A DNA stretch of 64,000 bases, from the NCBI RefSeq assembly GCF_025244905.1, contig NZ_CP104285.1, positions 3,844,001 through 3,908,000 of the forward strand. Reading direction: 5' to 3'. The notes under the pieces are model-generated. The model was given only the letters and a program-made list of their open reading frames with translations, was not told the origin of the DNA and made no database searches. Source of the stretch: Enterobacter mori. GTDB lineage: Bacteria > Pseudomonadota > Gammaproteobacteria > Enterobacterales > Enterobacteriaceae. Below, piece after piece: positions 39,166-47,886 of this stretch; the first letter of the stretch is position 1, and each line of letters begins with the position of its first letter. The position numbers and the translations under genes were made by a program.

Positions 39166-40803
39166 ATGAAAGTGTCATTTCAGATCAAGCTGTTTATTTC
39201 GCTGGTCGCCTTTTTCTCGGTACTGTTTGCGCTACTGGGTGGATATTATTACGTCGACGTTGGAAGACAGCTTTATCAGGAAATGAGCGCACGTGCGAAA
39301 ATACAGGCCGAAGAGATTGCGCTTATTCCTACTTTGCGAAAAGAAGTCGAACAGAAAGATATCAACGGCATCAGTGACTTTATGCAGAAAATAGCGGCTC
39401 ACAGCGACGCCAGTTTTATTGTGATTGGCGATAATAAAGGGCTGCATCTGTTTCACTCGGTGTTTGCAGACCGGGTGGGCAAAACGCTGGTCGGCGGCGA
39501 TAACGACGAGGTTCTGCAGGGTAAAAGCACGACCACTATCCGCAAGGGCGGCTTAGGTATTTCACTTCGCAGTAAAGCGCCGATATTTAACGATGCGGGG
39601 CACGTCGTGGGGATTGTCTCGGTGGGCTATCTCACCAGCTATCTGGATACCATCACCGTCAATAAAGTGGTTAACATTCTGATTGCCGCCGTGCTGCTGC
39701 TGATCGCCCTGTTTATCTTCTCCTGGTTTTTCACCCGCAGTATTAAGAAGCAGATCTTCTCGCTTGAGCCACGCGAAATTGGCCTGCTGGTACGCCAGCA
39801 GAAGGCAATGATGGAGTCCATCTATGAAGGGGTCATCGCTATCGATGACGATCTGCGCATCGAAGTCATCAACCAGGCGGCACGCAAGTTATTAGGCTTA
39901 AGCCAGCCCGCCCGGGAACTGCGTGGACAACTGATTAGCCAGGTGATCGATCCTGTTCCGTTCTTCAATACGCACACCATGCTGGCGAAAGACACCCATG
40001 ATGAAATCTGCCGCTTTAACGATCTTACGGTCATTGCCAGCCGGGTAAGGATCATGCTGGAAAATTCGCTGCAGGGCTGGGTGATCACTTTCCGCGATCG
40101 CAATGAGATCGACTCGCTCAGCGCCCAGCTTAGCCAGGTTAAACGCTACGTTGATAACCTGCGCATCATGCGCCACGAGCAGCTCAACCGGATGACCACC
40201 CTTTCCGGCCTGCTTCACATGGGCCGCTATGAAGAGGCGATTGGCTATATTCAGGCGCAGTCGGAACACGCGCAGGAGCTGCTGGACTTTATCTCGTCGC
40301 GCTTTAGCTCTCCGACGCTGTGTGGCCTGCTGTTAGGCAAAGCCGCGCGTGCGCGGGAGAAAGGCGTCGAACTAAGTTTTGACCCCGCCTGCCGGATGGA
40401 TAAACCCTTCCTGCCGCTGCTCGAATCGGAGCTTATCTCGATTATCGGGAACCTGCTGGATAACGCGATTGAAGCGACGCAGCGCGCACCGCTTCCGCAT
40501 GCGCCGGTTGAAGTGCTGATAAAACTGAGCGAGCAGGAACTCATCATCGAAGTCGCCGACCAGGGTATTGGCATCAAACCGGAGATCCGTGAACAAATAT
40601 TTGAACGCGGCATTACCACCAAAACGCGCGGCGATCATGGTATTGGCCTGTATCTGATTGAAAGCTACGTCACGCAGGTGGGGGGCGCCATCGAAGTTGC
40701 GGATAACACGCCGCGCGGTGCCATTTTCTCACTGTTTATTCCCGCCACGGGAGCTGCCCGGCGTCCCGCACAAGAACTGGAAGATACTGATTATGCAACA
40801 TGA
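39166..40803 (+). CDS. citA: citrate-sensing histidine kinase CitA/DpiB family
   Basis: A 545-residue sensor kinase. Transmembrane helix 1 (about residues 9-30) and helix 2 (about 167-188) enclose a periplasmic PAS domain with the citrate-site segments SDASFIVIGD, HLFHS and ADRVGK. A cytoplasmic PAS follows. The kinase core has His337 in RIMRHEQLNRM, the N box NLLDNAIEA, and G boxes DQGIGI and HGIGLYL. CitA of Klebsiella binds citrate in this domain. The start is set at the ATG before the first membrane helix. It overlaps citB by 11 bases. Confidence 0.93.
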   Translation: MKVSFQIKLFISLVAFFSVLFALLGGYYYVDVGRQLYQEMSARAKIQAEEIALIPTLRKEVEQKDINGISDFMQKIAAHSDASFIVIGDNKGLHLFHSVFADRVGKTLVGGDNDEVLQGKSTTTIRKGGLGISLRSKAPIFNDAGHVVGIVSVGYLTSYLDTITVNKVVNILIAAVLLLIALFIFSWFFTRSIKKQIFSLEPREIGLLVRQQKAMMESIYEGVIAIDDDLRIEVINQAARKLLGLSQPARELRGQLISQVIDPVPFFNTHTMLAKDTHDEICRFNDLTVIASRVRIMLENSLQGWVITFRDRNEIDSLSAQLSQVKRYVDNLRIMRHEQLNRMTTLSGLLHMGRYEEAIGYIQAQSEHAQELLDFISSRFSSPTLCGLLLGKAARAREKGVELSFDPACRMDKPFLPLLESELISIIGNLLDNAIEATQRAPLPHAPVEVLIKLSEQELIIEVADQGIGIKPEIREQIFERGITTKTRGDHGIGLYLIESYVTQVGGAIEVADNTPRGAIFSLFIPATGAARRPAQELEDTDYAT

Positions 40804-41485
40804 ACTTATCGACGTACTGATTGTTGAAGACGAGAACGAACTGGCTCAACTGCATGCGGAATTGATCGGTAAACATCCGCGTTTGAGGCTGGTTGGGATT
40901 GCCTCTTCACTGGCTGACGCGCAGACGCAGCTTGAGAGCAAGCAGCCTCAGCTGATGCTGCTGGATAACTACCTGCCGGACGGTAAGGGCATCACGCTTA
41001 TCAGCAACCCAATGCTGGCTCGCGCCAACTGCTCAGTGATTTTCATCACCGCCGCCAGTGACATGGACACCTGCAGCCAGGCCATCCGCAACGGCGCGTT
41101 TGACTACATCCTCAAACCGGTGTCCTGGAAACGGCTCAGCCAGTCGCTGGAGCGCTTTGTGCAGTTTGCCGAGCAGCAGCGGGTCTGGAAGATTGTCGAC
41201 CAGCAGAACGTGGATTCCCTCTATCAATTGCAGGCAAAAAATTACCGTCAGGACAACGGCAGCAAAGGTATTGAAGAGAACACGCTGGCGCTGGTACAGA
41301 CACTTTTTAACGCCAAAGCAACGCACTGTTTTTCCGTGGATGAAGTGGTGAGCGAAACGGGCTTGAGTAAAACCACCACCCGGCGCTATCTGGAACACTG
41401 CGTGGAAGCAGGGTTTCTCAGCGTGGAGATGCTTTACGGGAAGATTGGGCATCCGAGGCGGATGTATAGGCGTAGTGCGGCTTAA
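40793..41485 (+). CDS. citB: response regulator CitB/DpiA family
   Basis: A 230-residue regulator. Receiver domain with Glu12-Asp13, phospho-acceptor Asp58 (in LMLLDNYLP) and Lys in YILKPVSW. The C-terminal winged HTH (FSVDEVVSETGLSKTTTRRYLEHC) is typical of CitB-type regulators. It should activate the citrate operon, and perhaps citAB, in response to citrate sensed by the kinase. The start within the citA 3' end gives the standard receiver N-terminus. Confidence 0.93.
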   Translation: MQHELIDVLIVEDENELAQLHAELIGKHPRLRLVGIASSLADAQTQLESKQPQLMLLDNYLPDGKGITLISNPMLARANCSVIFITAASDMDTCSQAIRNGAFDYILKPVSWKRLSQSLERFVQFAEQQRVWKIVDQQNVDSLYQLQAKNYRQDNGSKGIEENTLALVQTLFNAKATHCFSVDEVVSETGLSKTTTRRYLEHCVEAGFLSVEMLYGKIGHPRRMYRRSAA

Positions 41486-41487
41486 CT

Positions 41488-41583
41488 CCCCTCACCCCGG
41501 TCCTCTCCCCAAAGGGGCGAGGGTGAAAGGACGGCTCCGTGCAATCCCCTCTCCCCTTTGGGGAGAGGGTTAGGGTGAGGGGG
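41488..41583. repeat. CCCTCACCC-type palindromic repeat, copy 4
   Basis: Ends CCCCTCACCC and GGGTGAGGGG enclose two hairpins, CCTCTCCCC-AAA-GGGGCGAGG and CCCTCTCCCC-TTT-GGGGAGAGGG. It fills the whole gap between the converging citB and speC genes and may act as their bidirectional terminator. Confidence 0.85.
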
Positions 41584-41584
41584 C

Positions 41585-43720
41585 CTACTTTAATACATAC
41601 CCATAAAGCCGCTTAATCCCGTCGGCATCCTTCTCGCTGTATACCCCCTGCAGCTCTGGCGAGAAGCCCGGCAGCATATTGATGCCCTCCTCCAGCGCCA
41701 GAAAATAGCGCTGTACCGCCCCACCCCAGATTTCGCCCGGCACCACACACAGCACGCCAGGCGGATACGGCAGCGCGCCTTCAGCGGCAATGCGTCCTCC
41801 GGCATCACGAATACGCACCAGCTCCACGTTCCCGCGAATATACTCCTGGTTGGCATCCTGCGGGTTCACCACGACGTCAGGGAAGCTTTCCCGGCGGAAC
41901 ATCGCCTTTTGCAGATCTTTCACGTTAAAGCTAACGTAGAGATCGTGCATCTCCTGGCACAGCTGGCGGATCGTGTAATCACGGTAGCGCACGGGATATT
42001 TCTGGTAGATGGTCGGCAGCACGTCGGCCAGCGGCGTATCGTCTTCAATGTGCTGTTCAAACTGTCCCAGCATCGCCACCAGCTGCGCCAGCTTCTCGCT
42101 GCTTTCGGCAGGGGTCAGCAGGAACAGGATTGAGTTGAGATCGCACTTCTCCGGCACGATGCCGTTCTCACGCAGGTAGTGCGCCAGGATCGTCGCCGGG
42201 ATACCAAACTCGGTGTAGTTACCGGTTTCAGCATCAATACCCGGCGTGGTCAGCAGCAGCTTGCACGGGTCAACAAAATACTGGTCACGGGCGTAGCCTT
42301 CAAAACCGTGCCAGTTCGCGCCCGGCTCAAAGCTGAAGAAGCGCAGCTCGCTGGCGATAGCGTGCGTCGGATGATCCTGCCACGGCCGCCCCGCCACCAC
42401 CGGTGGGATAAAGGGTTTGATCATATGACAGTTGGCAATGATTGCCTTGCGCGCTTCAATACCCAGCTCGACGCACTCCGCCCACAGCCTGCGTCCGCTT
42501 TCACCTTCGTGGATCTTGGCATTCACATCCAGCGCCGCAAATAGCGGATAAAACGGGCTGGTTGAGGCATGCAGCATAAAGGCATTATTCAGCCGCTTGT
42601 GCGGGCAGAAACGTGCCTGACCGCGAATATGGTTATCCTTTTTATGGATCTGCGACGTTTGTGAGAACCCGGCCTGCTGCTTATGCACCGACTGGGTCAC
42701 GAAAATCCCTGGATCGTTCTCGTTCAACTCCAGCAACAGCGGGGACGTTTCCGCCATCATCGGGATAAACTGCTCGTAGCCCACCCAGGCGGAGTCAAAG
42801 AGGATGTAGTCGCAGAGGTGGCCGATCTTGTCGATCACCTGACGGGCGTTGTAGATCGTCCCGTCGTAGGTGCCCAGCTGAATGATGGCCAGACGGAACG
42901 GGCGTGGCGCATCGGCCTTGTCCGGGGCAACGTCACGGATCAGATTTCGCAGATACGCATCGTCGAAGCAGTGCTCGTCAATCCCGCCGATAAAACCAAA
43001 TGGGTTACGTGCCGCTTCAAGGTAGACCGGCGTGGCCCCCGCCTGAATCAGCGCGCCGTGATGATTCGATTTATGGTTGTTACGGTCGAACAGCACCAGG
43101 TCACCACGGGTCAGCAGCGCATTGGTGACAACCTTATTCGCGGCGGACGTGCCGTTCAGCACGAAGTAGGTTTTATCGGCATTAAAGACTTTTGCAGCGA
43201 ACTTTTGCGCGTGCTTGGCGGAACCTTCGTGGATCAGCAAATCCCCCAGCTTTACGTCGGCGTTGCACATGTCGGCACGAAACACGTTCTCACCGAAGAA
43301 GTCATAAAACTGGCGCCCGGCGGGGTGCTTTTTGAAAAACGCGCCGTGCTGATGCCCGGGGCAAGCAAAAGTGCTGTTGCCCATCGCGACATACTGGCTC
43401 AGGGTGTCGAAAAATGGCGGCAGCAGATCCTCTTCGTAACGGCAGGCGGCAGACTCCAGTTCCAGGAACTCCTGCGCTTTTCCTGCTATTACAGCAGTGA
43501 CACCTTCAGGAACATTCGTCGGTTCCTGCGAGAACATAAATACCGGAAGCTGAAAGCCCGTACGTTTCAGCAGCGCAAGGATGCCGCTACAGCTTTCAGC
43601 GACCGTAATGACGACTGCCGCCACATCGGTAAAATCAGTGTTATCCAGCGTCACCATTTCCCGGTGAGTAGACACAGTAGAGACCAGCTCGCGGCTGACG
43701 GCAATTTTCATGGTTTTCAT
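41585..43720 (-). CDS. speC: constitutive (biosynthetic) ornithine decarboxylase
   Basis: A 711-residue PLP decarboxylase making putrescine from ornithine, same length as E. coli SpeC. The PLP lysine is in SVHKQQAGFSQTSQIHKKDNH, and the FACPGHQHGAFFKKHPAG, NGTSAANKVV and DSAWVGYEQF segments are intact. The start gives the E. coli-like MKTMKIA. Upstream in-frame codons include a perfect inverted repeat CTCACCG-AA-CGGTGAG at 43734-43749, just before the ribosome site, possibly affecting translation. With speA-speB in the same window, both putrescine routes are present. Confidence 0.97.
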   Translation of the reverse strand: MKTMKIAVSRELVSTVSTHREMVTLDNTDFTDVAAVVITVAESCSGILALLKRTGFQLPVFMFSQEPTNVPEGVTAVIAGKAQEFLELESAACRYEEDLLPPFFDTLSQYVAMGNSTFACPGHQHGAFFKKHPAGRQFYDFFGENVFRADMCNADVKLGDLLIHEGSAKHAQKFAAKVFNADKTYFVLNGTSAANKVVTNALLTRGDLVLFDRNNHKSNHHGALIQAGATPVYLEAARNPFGFIGGIDEHCFDDAYLRNLIRDVAPDKADAPRPFRLAIIQLGTYDGTIYNARQVIDKIGHLCDYILFDSAWVGYEQFIPMMAETSPLLLELNENDPGIFVTQSVHKQQAGFSQTSQIHKKDNHIRGQARFCPHKRLNNAFMLHASTSPFYPLFAALDVNAKIHEGESGRRLWAECVELGIEARKAIIANCHMIKPFIPPVVAGRPWQDHPTHAIASELRFFSFEPGANWHGFEGYARDQYFVDPCKLLLTTPGIDAETGNYTEFGIPATILAHYLRENGIVPEKCDLNSILFLLTPAESSEKLAQLVAMLGQFEQHIEDDTPLADVLPTIYQKYPVRYRDYTIRQLCQEMHDLYVSFNVKDLQKAMFRRESFPDVVVNPQDANQEYIRGNVELVRIRDAGGRIAAEGALPYPPGVLCVVPGEIWGGAVQRYFLALEEGINMLPGFSPELQGVYSEKDADGIKRLYGYVLK

Positions 43721-43898
43721 AAGCGCAGTTACCCTCACCGAACGGTGAGACAGGAAGGAGAAAATTCGCGCAATAATGTCACCTTTTATTTTTAGGTGCA
43801 AGAAGGAATCAGTATGCACTTAGCCTTCCAAAACTAAGCGTAATACAGCGTTGTCGTGTCATAATCATGCAATACCAATGATTAAGTAACAGGAGTTT

Positions 43899-44615
43899 AT
43901 GGTGGTAATTGGACCCTTTATCAACGCCGGTGCCGTATTGTTAGGCGGCGTACTCGGCGCAGTGTTAAGCCAGCGGTTACCGGAACGTATTCGCACCTCT
44001 ATGCCCTCCATATTTGGCCTGGCCTCGTTAGGTATCGGCATCCTTTTGGTGATCAAATGCGCCAACCTGCCCGTCATGGTGCTCGCGACCCTGCTCGGCG
44101 CGCTCATTGGTGAATTTTGCTACCTGGAAAAAGGCATCAATAATGCGGTAGGCAAAGCCAAAAACCTGATTGCCCGCCCGGGCAAGTCGAAACACGGCAC
44201 CCACGAGTCGTTTATTCAAAACTACGTCGCCATCATTATTCTGTTTTGCGCCAGCGGCACCGGGATTTTTGGTTCAATGCAGGAAGGCATGACCGGTGAT
44301 CCGAGCATATTGATTGCCAAGGCGTTTCTTGATTTCTTTACGGCCACTATTTTTGCCACCACGCTCGGTATTGCCGTTGCCGCGATTTGCGTGCCGATGC
44401 TGCTGATCCAGCTGGCGCTTGCCACCTGCGCCACGCTGATCCTGCCCCTGACGACGCCTGCGATGATGGCGGACTTCACCGCCGTCGGCGGCCTGCTGCT
44501 GCTGGCTACCGGGTTGCGCATCTGTGGGATTAAGATGTTTGCCGTGGTGAACATGCTGCCCGCGCTGCTGCTCGCCATGCCGCTCTCCGCGCTCTGGACG
44601 CGCTTTTTCGCTTAA
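43899..44615 (+). CDS. yqgA: DUF554 inner membrane protein YqgA
   Basis: A 238-residue membrane protein with about six hydrophobic helices, family DUF554, closely resembling E. coli YqgA (INAGAVLLGGVLGAVLSQRLPERI; SFIQNYVAIIILFCASGTGIFG). The function is unknown to me; the glycine-rich repeats suggest a transporter-like or channel-like fold. Same neighbours as in K-12 (speC and tRNA-Phe). Confidence 0.93.
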   Translation: MVVIGPFINAGAVLLGGVLGAVLSQRLPERIRTSMPSIFGLASLGIGILLVIKCANLPVMVLATLLGALIGEFCYLEKGINNAVGKAKNLIARPGKSKHGTHESFIQNYVAIIILFCASGTGIFGSMQEGMTGDPSILIAKAFLDFFTATIFATTLGIAVAAICVPMLLIQLALATCATLILPLTTPAMMADFTAVGGLLLLATGLRICGIKMFAVVNMLPALLLAMPLSALWTRFFA

Positions 44616-44671
44616 GAGTGCGGCGAAATGGTGAGAGATTGCGCAGTCTGTAACGAAAACAACATTTTTCG

Positions 44672-44700
44672 TTGACGCCACGGGGCAGATCGGGTTTAAT
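44672..44700 (+). promoter_or_regulatory. tRNA-Phe promoter
   Basis: TTGACG (44672-44677) and TTTAAT (44695-44700), 17 bases apart, followed by a GC-rich discriminator GCGCCCCG typical of stringently controlled stable RNA promoters. Confidence 0.75.
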
Positions 44701-44710
44701 GCGCCCCGTT

Positions 44711-44786
44711 GCCCGGATAGCTCAGTCGGTAGAGCAGGGGATTGAAAATCCCCGTGTCCTTGGTTCGATTCCGAGTCCGGGCACCA
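44711..44786 (+). tRNA. pheV: tRNA-Phe (anticodon GAA)
   Basis: A 76-base tRNA with encoded CCA. The acceptor stem GCCCGGA pairs with TCCGGGC, the anticodon GAA is at 44744-44746 within a GGGGA/TCCCC stem, and the T arm carries GGTTCGATTCC. Position next to yqgA corresponds to pheV of E. coli, a frequent integration site for genomic islands. Confidence 0.97.
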
Positions 44787-44798
44787 AATTTCATATTA

Positions 44799-44825
44799 AC
44801 GGACCTCCACGGAGGTCCGTTTTTG
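44799..44825 (+). terminator. tRNA-Phe terminator
   Basis: Stem ACGGACCTCC / GGAGGTCCGT with a 2-base apex, followed by TTTTGC. Confidence 0.85.
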
Positions 44826-44865
44826 CATTCTAAGCCCGCCAAAATCAATACTTCTTCACGCCCTT

Positions 44866-46653
44866 TTACCCACGACATCCCGACCACTGCGTCAGCAGCG
44901 CATACAATTTAGCTGGCTCCAGAGGCTTACGCAGCACCAGGTACCCTTCCTGCTCTGCCTCCAGCAGAACCGGTGAATTAAATTCGCCGCTGACTATCGC
45001 GCCGCTCATATCCGGCAGACGTTCAAAAAGCGCTTTAAGGACGTCGAAGCCGCTTTCGCCGGATCGCAGGCGCTGGTCGCACAGCACGGCGAACGGCGTG
45101 AAGCCGTCGTCTATAATAGCGAACGCTTCTTCAGCGGAGGCCGCGCAGCGCACGTTGATTCCCCATACGCTCATCAGGCTCTCCCAGGCAGACGTCACCA
45201 GCGGGTCGTCATCGACGACCAGGCAGGAACCGTGCAGTGGTGCATAGCGTACCGGCGTGGCGGTGCTGTCACTGGCGGGTGGGGTGTCCAGCGCGATGTC
45301 TTCGCCAGCATATTGAGCGAAGCGCATCCAGAAGCGTGAACCTTTACCTTCAATGGATTGCATCCCGTACTTCACCTTCATCAGCTTGGCACAACGGGCC
45401 ACTACGGCCAGTCCCAGCCCGTGTCCGGCGCTGTCTATCTTCCATGCCAGCTCAGGGCGGTAGTAAGGTGAGAAGATTTTACCTTTTTCGTCATCGGCGA
45501 TACCGACACCCGTGTCCCACACCTCTACCATACACTCCTCACCGCGTGGTCGGATGGCGACCAGTACGCCCCCCTTTAGCGTGTAGCGAAGGGCGTTTTG
45601 AATCAGGTTAATCAGGGATTGTCGCACCAGCAGCGGATCGCCTGTCACGTAGATGCGGCGTTTGGGTCGACGGGTAGACAGCCGCAAGGCACGGCTATTG
45701 GCCTCTTCGCGAAACAGCGTGATCACCGAGTCAAGCAGAGCGCAGATATCTACTTTGGTCGGGGCAGAAAGTACATTCCCGGATTCAATTTTGCTGAGAT
45801 CGAGCAAAGAGTTGAGCATTAAATGTACCGAACGAACGCTCTGCTGCAGGTCAAGGAGTTGCGGCGTCAGGCTATCGTCCCGGTTTCGGTGGAGAATGGC
45901 TTCGATCAGAAAACCCATGGCGTGCACGGGCTGGCGCAGATCGTGGCTGGCAGTTGTCAGAAACTGATTTTTATCCAGTAGAGCCTGCTCCGCGTCCTCT
46001 TTGGCCTGACGAAACTGTTCCGCCAGGCGCGAGCTTTTTTCCTCAAGAAGCGCCTGCTGTATAAAGAACGCGTGTGAAGTTAATGCATGGCGGTAAATCG
46101 CGAAGCCGTAAAGCAAATTTAGCATGAGCACGATGAACATCAACTCATCCAGCCGCCAGATAATGCCGAGGTTCAGCACCCCCCAGGAGGCGAAGAAAAA
46201 GCGCGTAAAGGTGCTGATAACCGGCGTCAGATGCGTCGCATTGGCGGCGACGATAGCGGCGATACTGATATTAAGGAGCAGGAAAAAGTCAAAGTTCTGC
46301 GTCTGCGGGGTAATTAAATAGAGTGATGAAATGCCCAGCCCGTGAACAAAGGCGATATTATTGATACGCGGAAGCCAGCGTCGCAGCACCTCCTTTTCAA
46401 TATTGTCTTTCGCTTCGCGCTGATAGCGTCGGTGCAATATTCGTATCGCCACTGCACATAGCAGATAAATTATTATCCAGGTAATCGTTGGGCCGAGGTC
46501 ATCCCCAAGCATATAAATCCAGATGGCGAAAGGAATCCCGACAAAGGGCACCGCGCTAAAGCTAAACACCAGCCGCAGAAAGGTGTTGTTTAGCAAACGG
46601 ATCTGCGCCGGAGGAGAGATGCCATCGTTCTGTAAGCTCTGGAAAAACCTCAT
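44866..46653 (-). CDS. hybrid sensor histidine kinase / response regulator
   Basis: A 595-residue membrane kinase. The N-terminal 190 residues form about six hydrophobic helices with no large periplasmic domain. A coiled linker (about 200-230) leads to the HisKA domain with His237 in ASHDLRQPVHAMGF. The HATPase has LIQNALRYT, DTGVGIA and HGLGLAV. A C-terminal receiver domain (about 475-590) has acidic residues in LVVDDDP and the phospho-acceptor Asp in VLCDQRLRSGESG. The HDLRQP type kinase family usually pairs with a separate LuxR regulator, here encoded upstream and overlapping by 4 bases. The stimulus is unknown. Confidence 0.9.
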   Translation of the reverse strand: MRFFQSLQNDGISPPAQIRLLNNTFLRLVFSFSAVPFVGIPFAIWIYMLGDDLGPTITWIIIYLLCAVAIRILHRRYQREAKDNIEKEVLRRWLPRINNIAFVHGLGISSLYLITPQTQNFDFFLLLNISIAAIVAANATHLTPVISTFTRFFFASWGVLNLGIIWRLDELMFIVLMLNLLYGFAIYRHALTSHAFFIQQALLEEKSSRLAEQFRQAKEDAEQALLDKNQFLTTASHDLRQPVHAMGFLIEAILHRNRDDSLTPQLLDLQQSVRSVHLMLNSLLDLSKIESGNVLSAPTKVDICALLDSVITLFREEANSRALRLSTRRPKRRIYVTGDPLLVRQSLINLIQNALRYTLKGGVLVAIRPRGEECMVEVWDTGVGIADDEKGKIFSPYYRPELAWKIDSAGHGLGLAVVARCAKLMKVKYGMQSIEGKGSRFWMRFAQYAGEDIALDTPPASDSTATPVRYAPLHGSCLVVDDDPLVTSAWESLMSVWGINVRCAASAEEAFAIIDDGFTPFAVLCDQRLRSGESGFDVLKALFERLPDMSGAIVSGEFNSPVLLEAEQEGYLVLRKPLEPAKLYALLTQWSGCRG

Positions 46654-47282
46654 TCCAACGGTTCCTGCTTGCCATGCAGAAGCGTGATGGCCTCTACCCT
46701 ACTGTTAACACCTATCTTTTTCAAAATATTGCTGATGTGTTCTTTGACCGTGGGCTCAGAAATTGAAAGCTGCGCAGCGATTCTTTTATTTGGAAGGCCA
46801 CGCATAATCATATTTAATACATCTATTTGCCGCGGCGTTAGGTTAAATTTACTTAACTTCTCATTATTCGACTGAACGGGAATTTCACTTCCATCAGGGA
46901 ACCAGATCACATTATTAGTGAGTGCGAAAACGGCCTGTGAGAACATTTCAGGCGGTTCACTTTTCAATACAAAACCGTGCCCCCCGGCGGCATGAACTTT
47001 CCGCCAGAGATCGTTATTGTCATCCCCGCTGACCACCAGGAGTCGTATCTGTGGGTAAAGTTGTTTCACTTCTTTGAGTAATTTCAACGCCGTTCCGGAC
47101 GAGAGCCAAAAATCGATTACCAGCAAACGTGGCGGGCCATTATCCCTAATTTGACGGTAGCAATCGTCTTCATTCGTCACCACATATGCCTGCTTAAATT
47201 GGCAATGTGTAATCAGAAAATTGGCGATGCCGCTTGCTACCAATGGATGGTCATCGACGACCAACGCATAATTCTGTCCCAA
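46650..47282 (-). CDS. LuxR/NarL-type response regulator (TTG start)
   Basis: A 210-residue two-component regulator. Receiver: LVVDDHPLVASG, phospho-acceptor Asp in LLVIDFWLSSG, Lys in FVLKSEPP. C-terminal LuxR HTH: LTPRQIDVLNMIMRGLPNKRIAAQLSISEPTVKEHISNILKKIG. I chose a TTG start because a strong AAAGGAGG site (47288-47295) lies 5 bases before it and the receiver then begins directly. ATG starts further upstream would put this ribosome site inside the gene. It is the partner of the overlapping kinase and may control the adjacent lipoprotein and autotransporter genes. Confidence 0.85.
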   Translation of the reverse strand: MGQNYALVVDDHPLVASGIANFLITHCQFKQAYVVTNEDDCYRQIRDNGPPRLLVIDFWLSSGTALKLLKEVKQLYPQIRLLVVSGDDNNDLWRKVHAAGGHGFVLKSEPPEMFSQAVFALTNNVIWFPDGSEIPVQSNNEKLSKFNLTPRQIDVLNMIMRGLPNKRIAAQLSISEPTVKEHISNILKKIGVNSRVEAITLLHGKQEPLE

Positions 47283-47457
47283 AGGGTCCTCCTTTAACCT
47301 TCGCATATCTGAGAGTACAGTTGAATTATTATCTACCCACCCTACTTTAGGAGGGTTTTTTCGATTAGGAAAGGGAAATATATTATTCGCTGATTTGAAT
47401 AAATGAAAACATAAATACAATCAGTGAAATTAACTGATTGGATATCAAGGATAATTT

Positions 47458-47772
47458 ATGAAAAAACCTCTCGTCTTTTTAACCGTCACGTTGATGCTAA
47501 CCGGTTGTTCCACGCTGAAAACCGATCAGGCGATTCCACTCCTGCAGGCGGAGACCGCTAAAATGCTGGGGCTGGGTTCATCGGATGAAATAACCGTGAC
47601 CAATGTTAATGGCGCCCAACCGGACGCACTGGGCGGACAAAAGCTGTCTTATCGCGCTACGACGGAAAAAGGGCGTATTTTCGATTGCTCATCGATGATG
47701 ATGCCGGGGATTTTAGGATCCGCACCGACGCTGAGCGCACCAACCTGTACCCCTGTTGTCACTCATAAATAA
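47458..47772 (+). CDS. small lipoprotein
   Basis: A 104-residue protein with a lipoprotein signal peptide; lipobox LTGC gives the lipidated Cys at residue 17. The residue after it is Ser, so outer membrane sorting is expected. Two further cysteines (DCSS and PTCTP) could form a disulfide. Start follows AAGGA with good spacing. I do not recognise a family. It diverges from the two-component genes and has its own terminator, so it may be their target. Confidence 0.8.
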   Translation: MKKPLVFLTVTLMLTGCSTLKTDQAIPLLQAETAKMLGLGSSDEITVTNVNGAQPDALGGQKLSYRATTEKGRIFDCSSMMMPGILGSAPTLSAPTCTPVVTHK

Positions 47773-47785
47773 TTAACTTCAAATC

Positions 47786-47813
47786 AAAAGGCGTACATAA
47801 ATAACGCCTTTTA
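47786..47813 (+). terminator. terminator of the lipoprotein gene
   Basis: Stem AAAAGGCGT / ACGCCTTTT around an A/T-rich loop, followed by ATATTTTC. Confidence 0.75.
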
Positions 47814-47886
47814 TATTTTCTGACGTATCTGAGTTTTCATAAAAACGATTTTCCAGACATCACGCTAATGAGTACGGAGATAGCCC

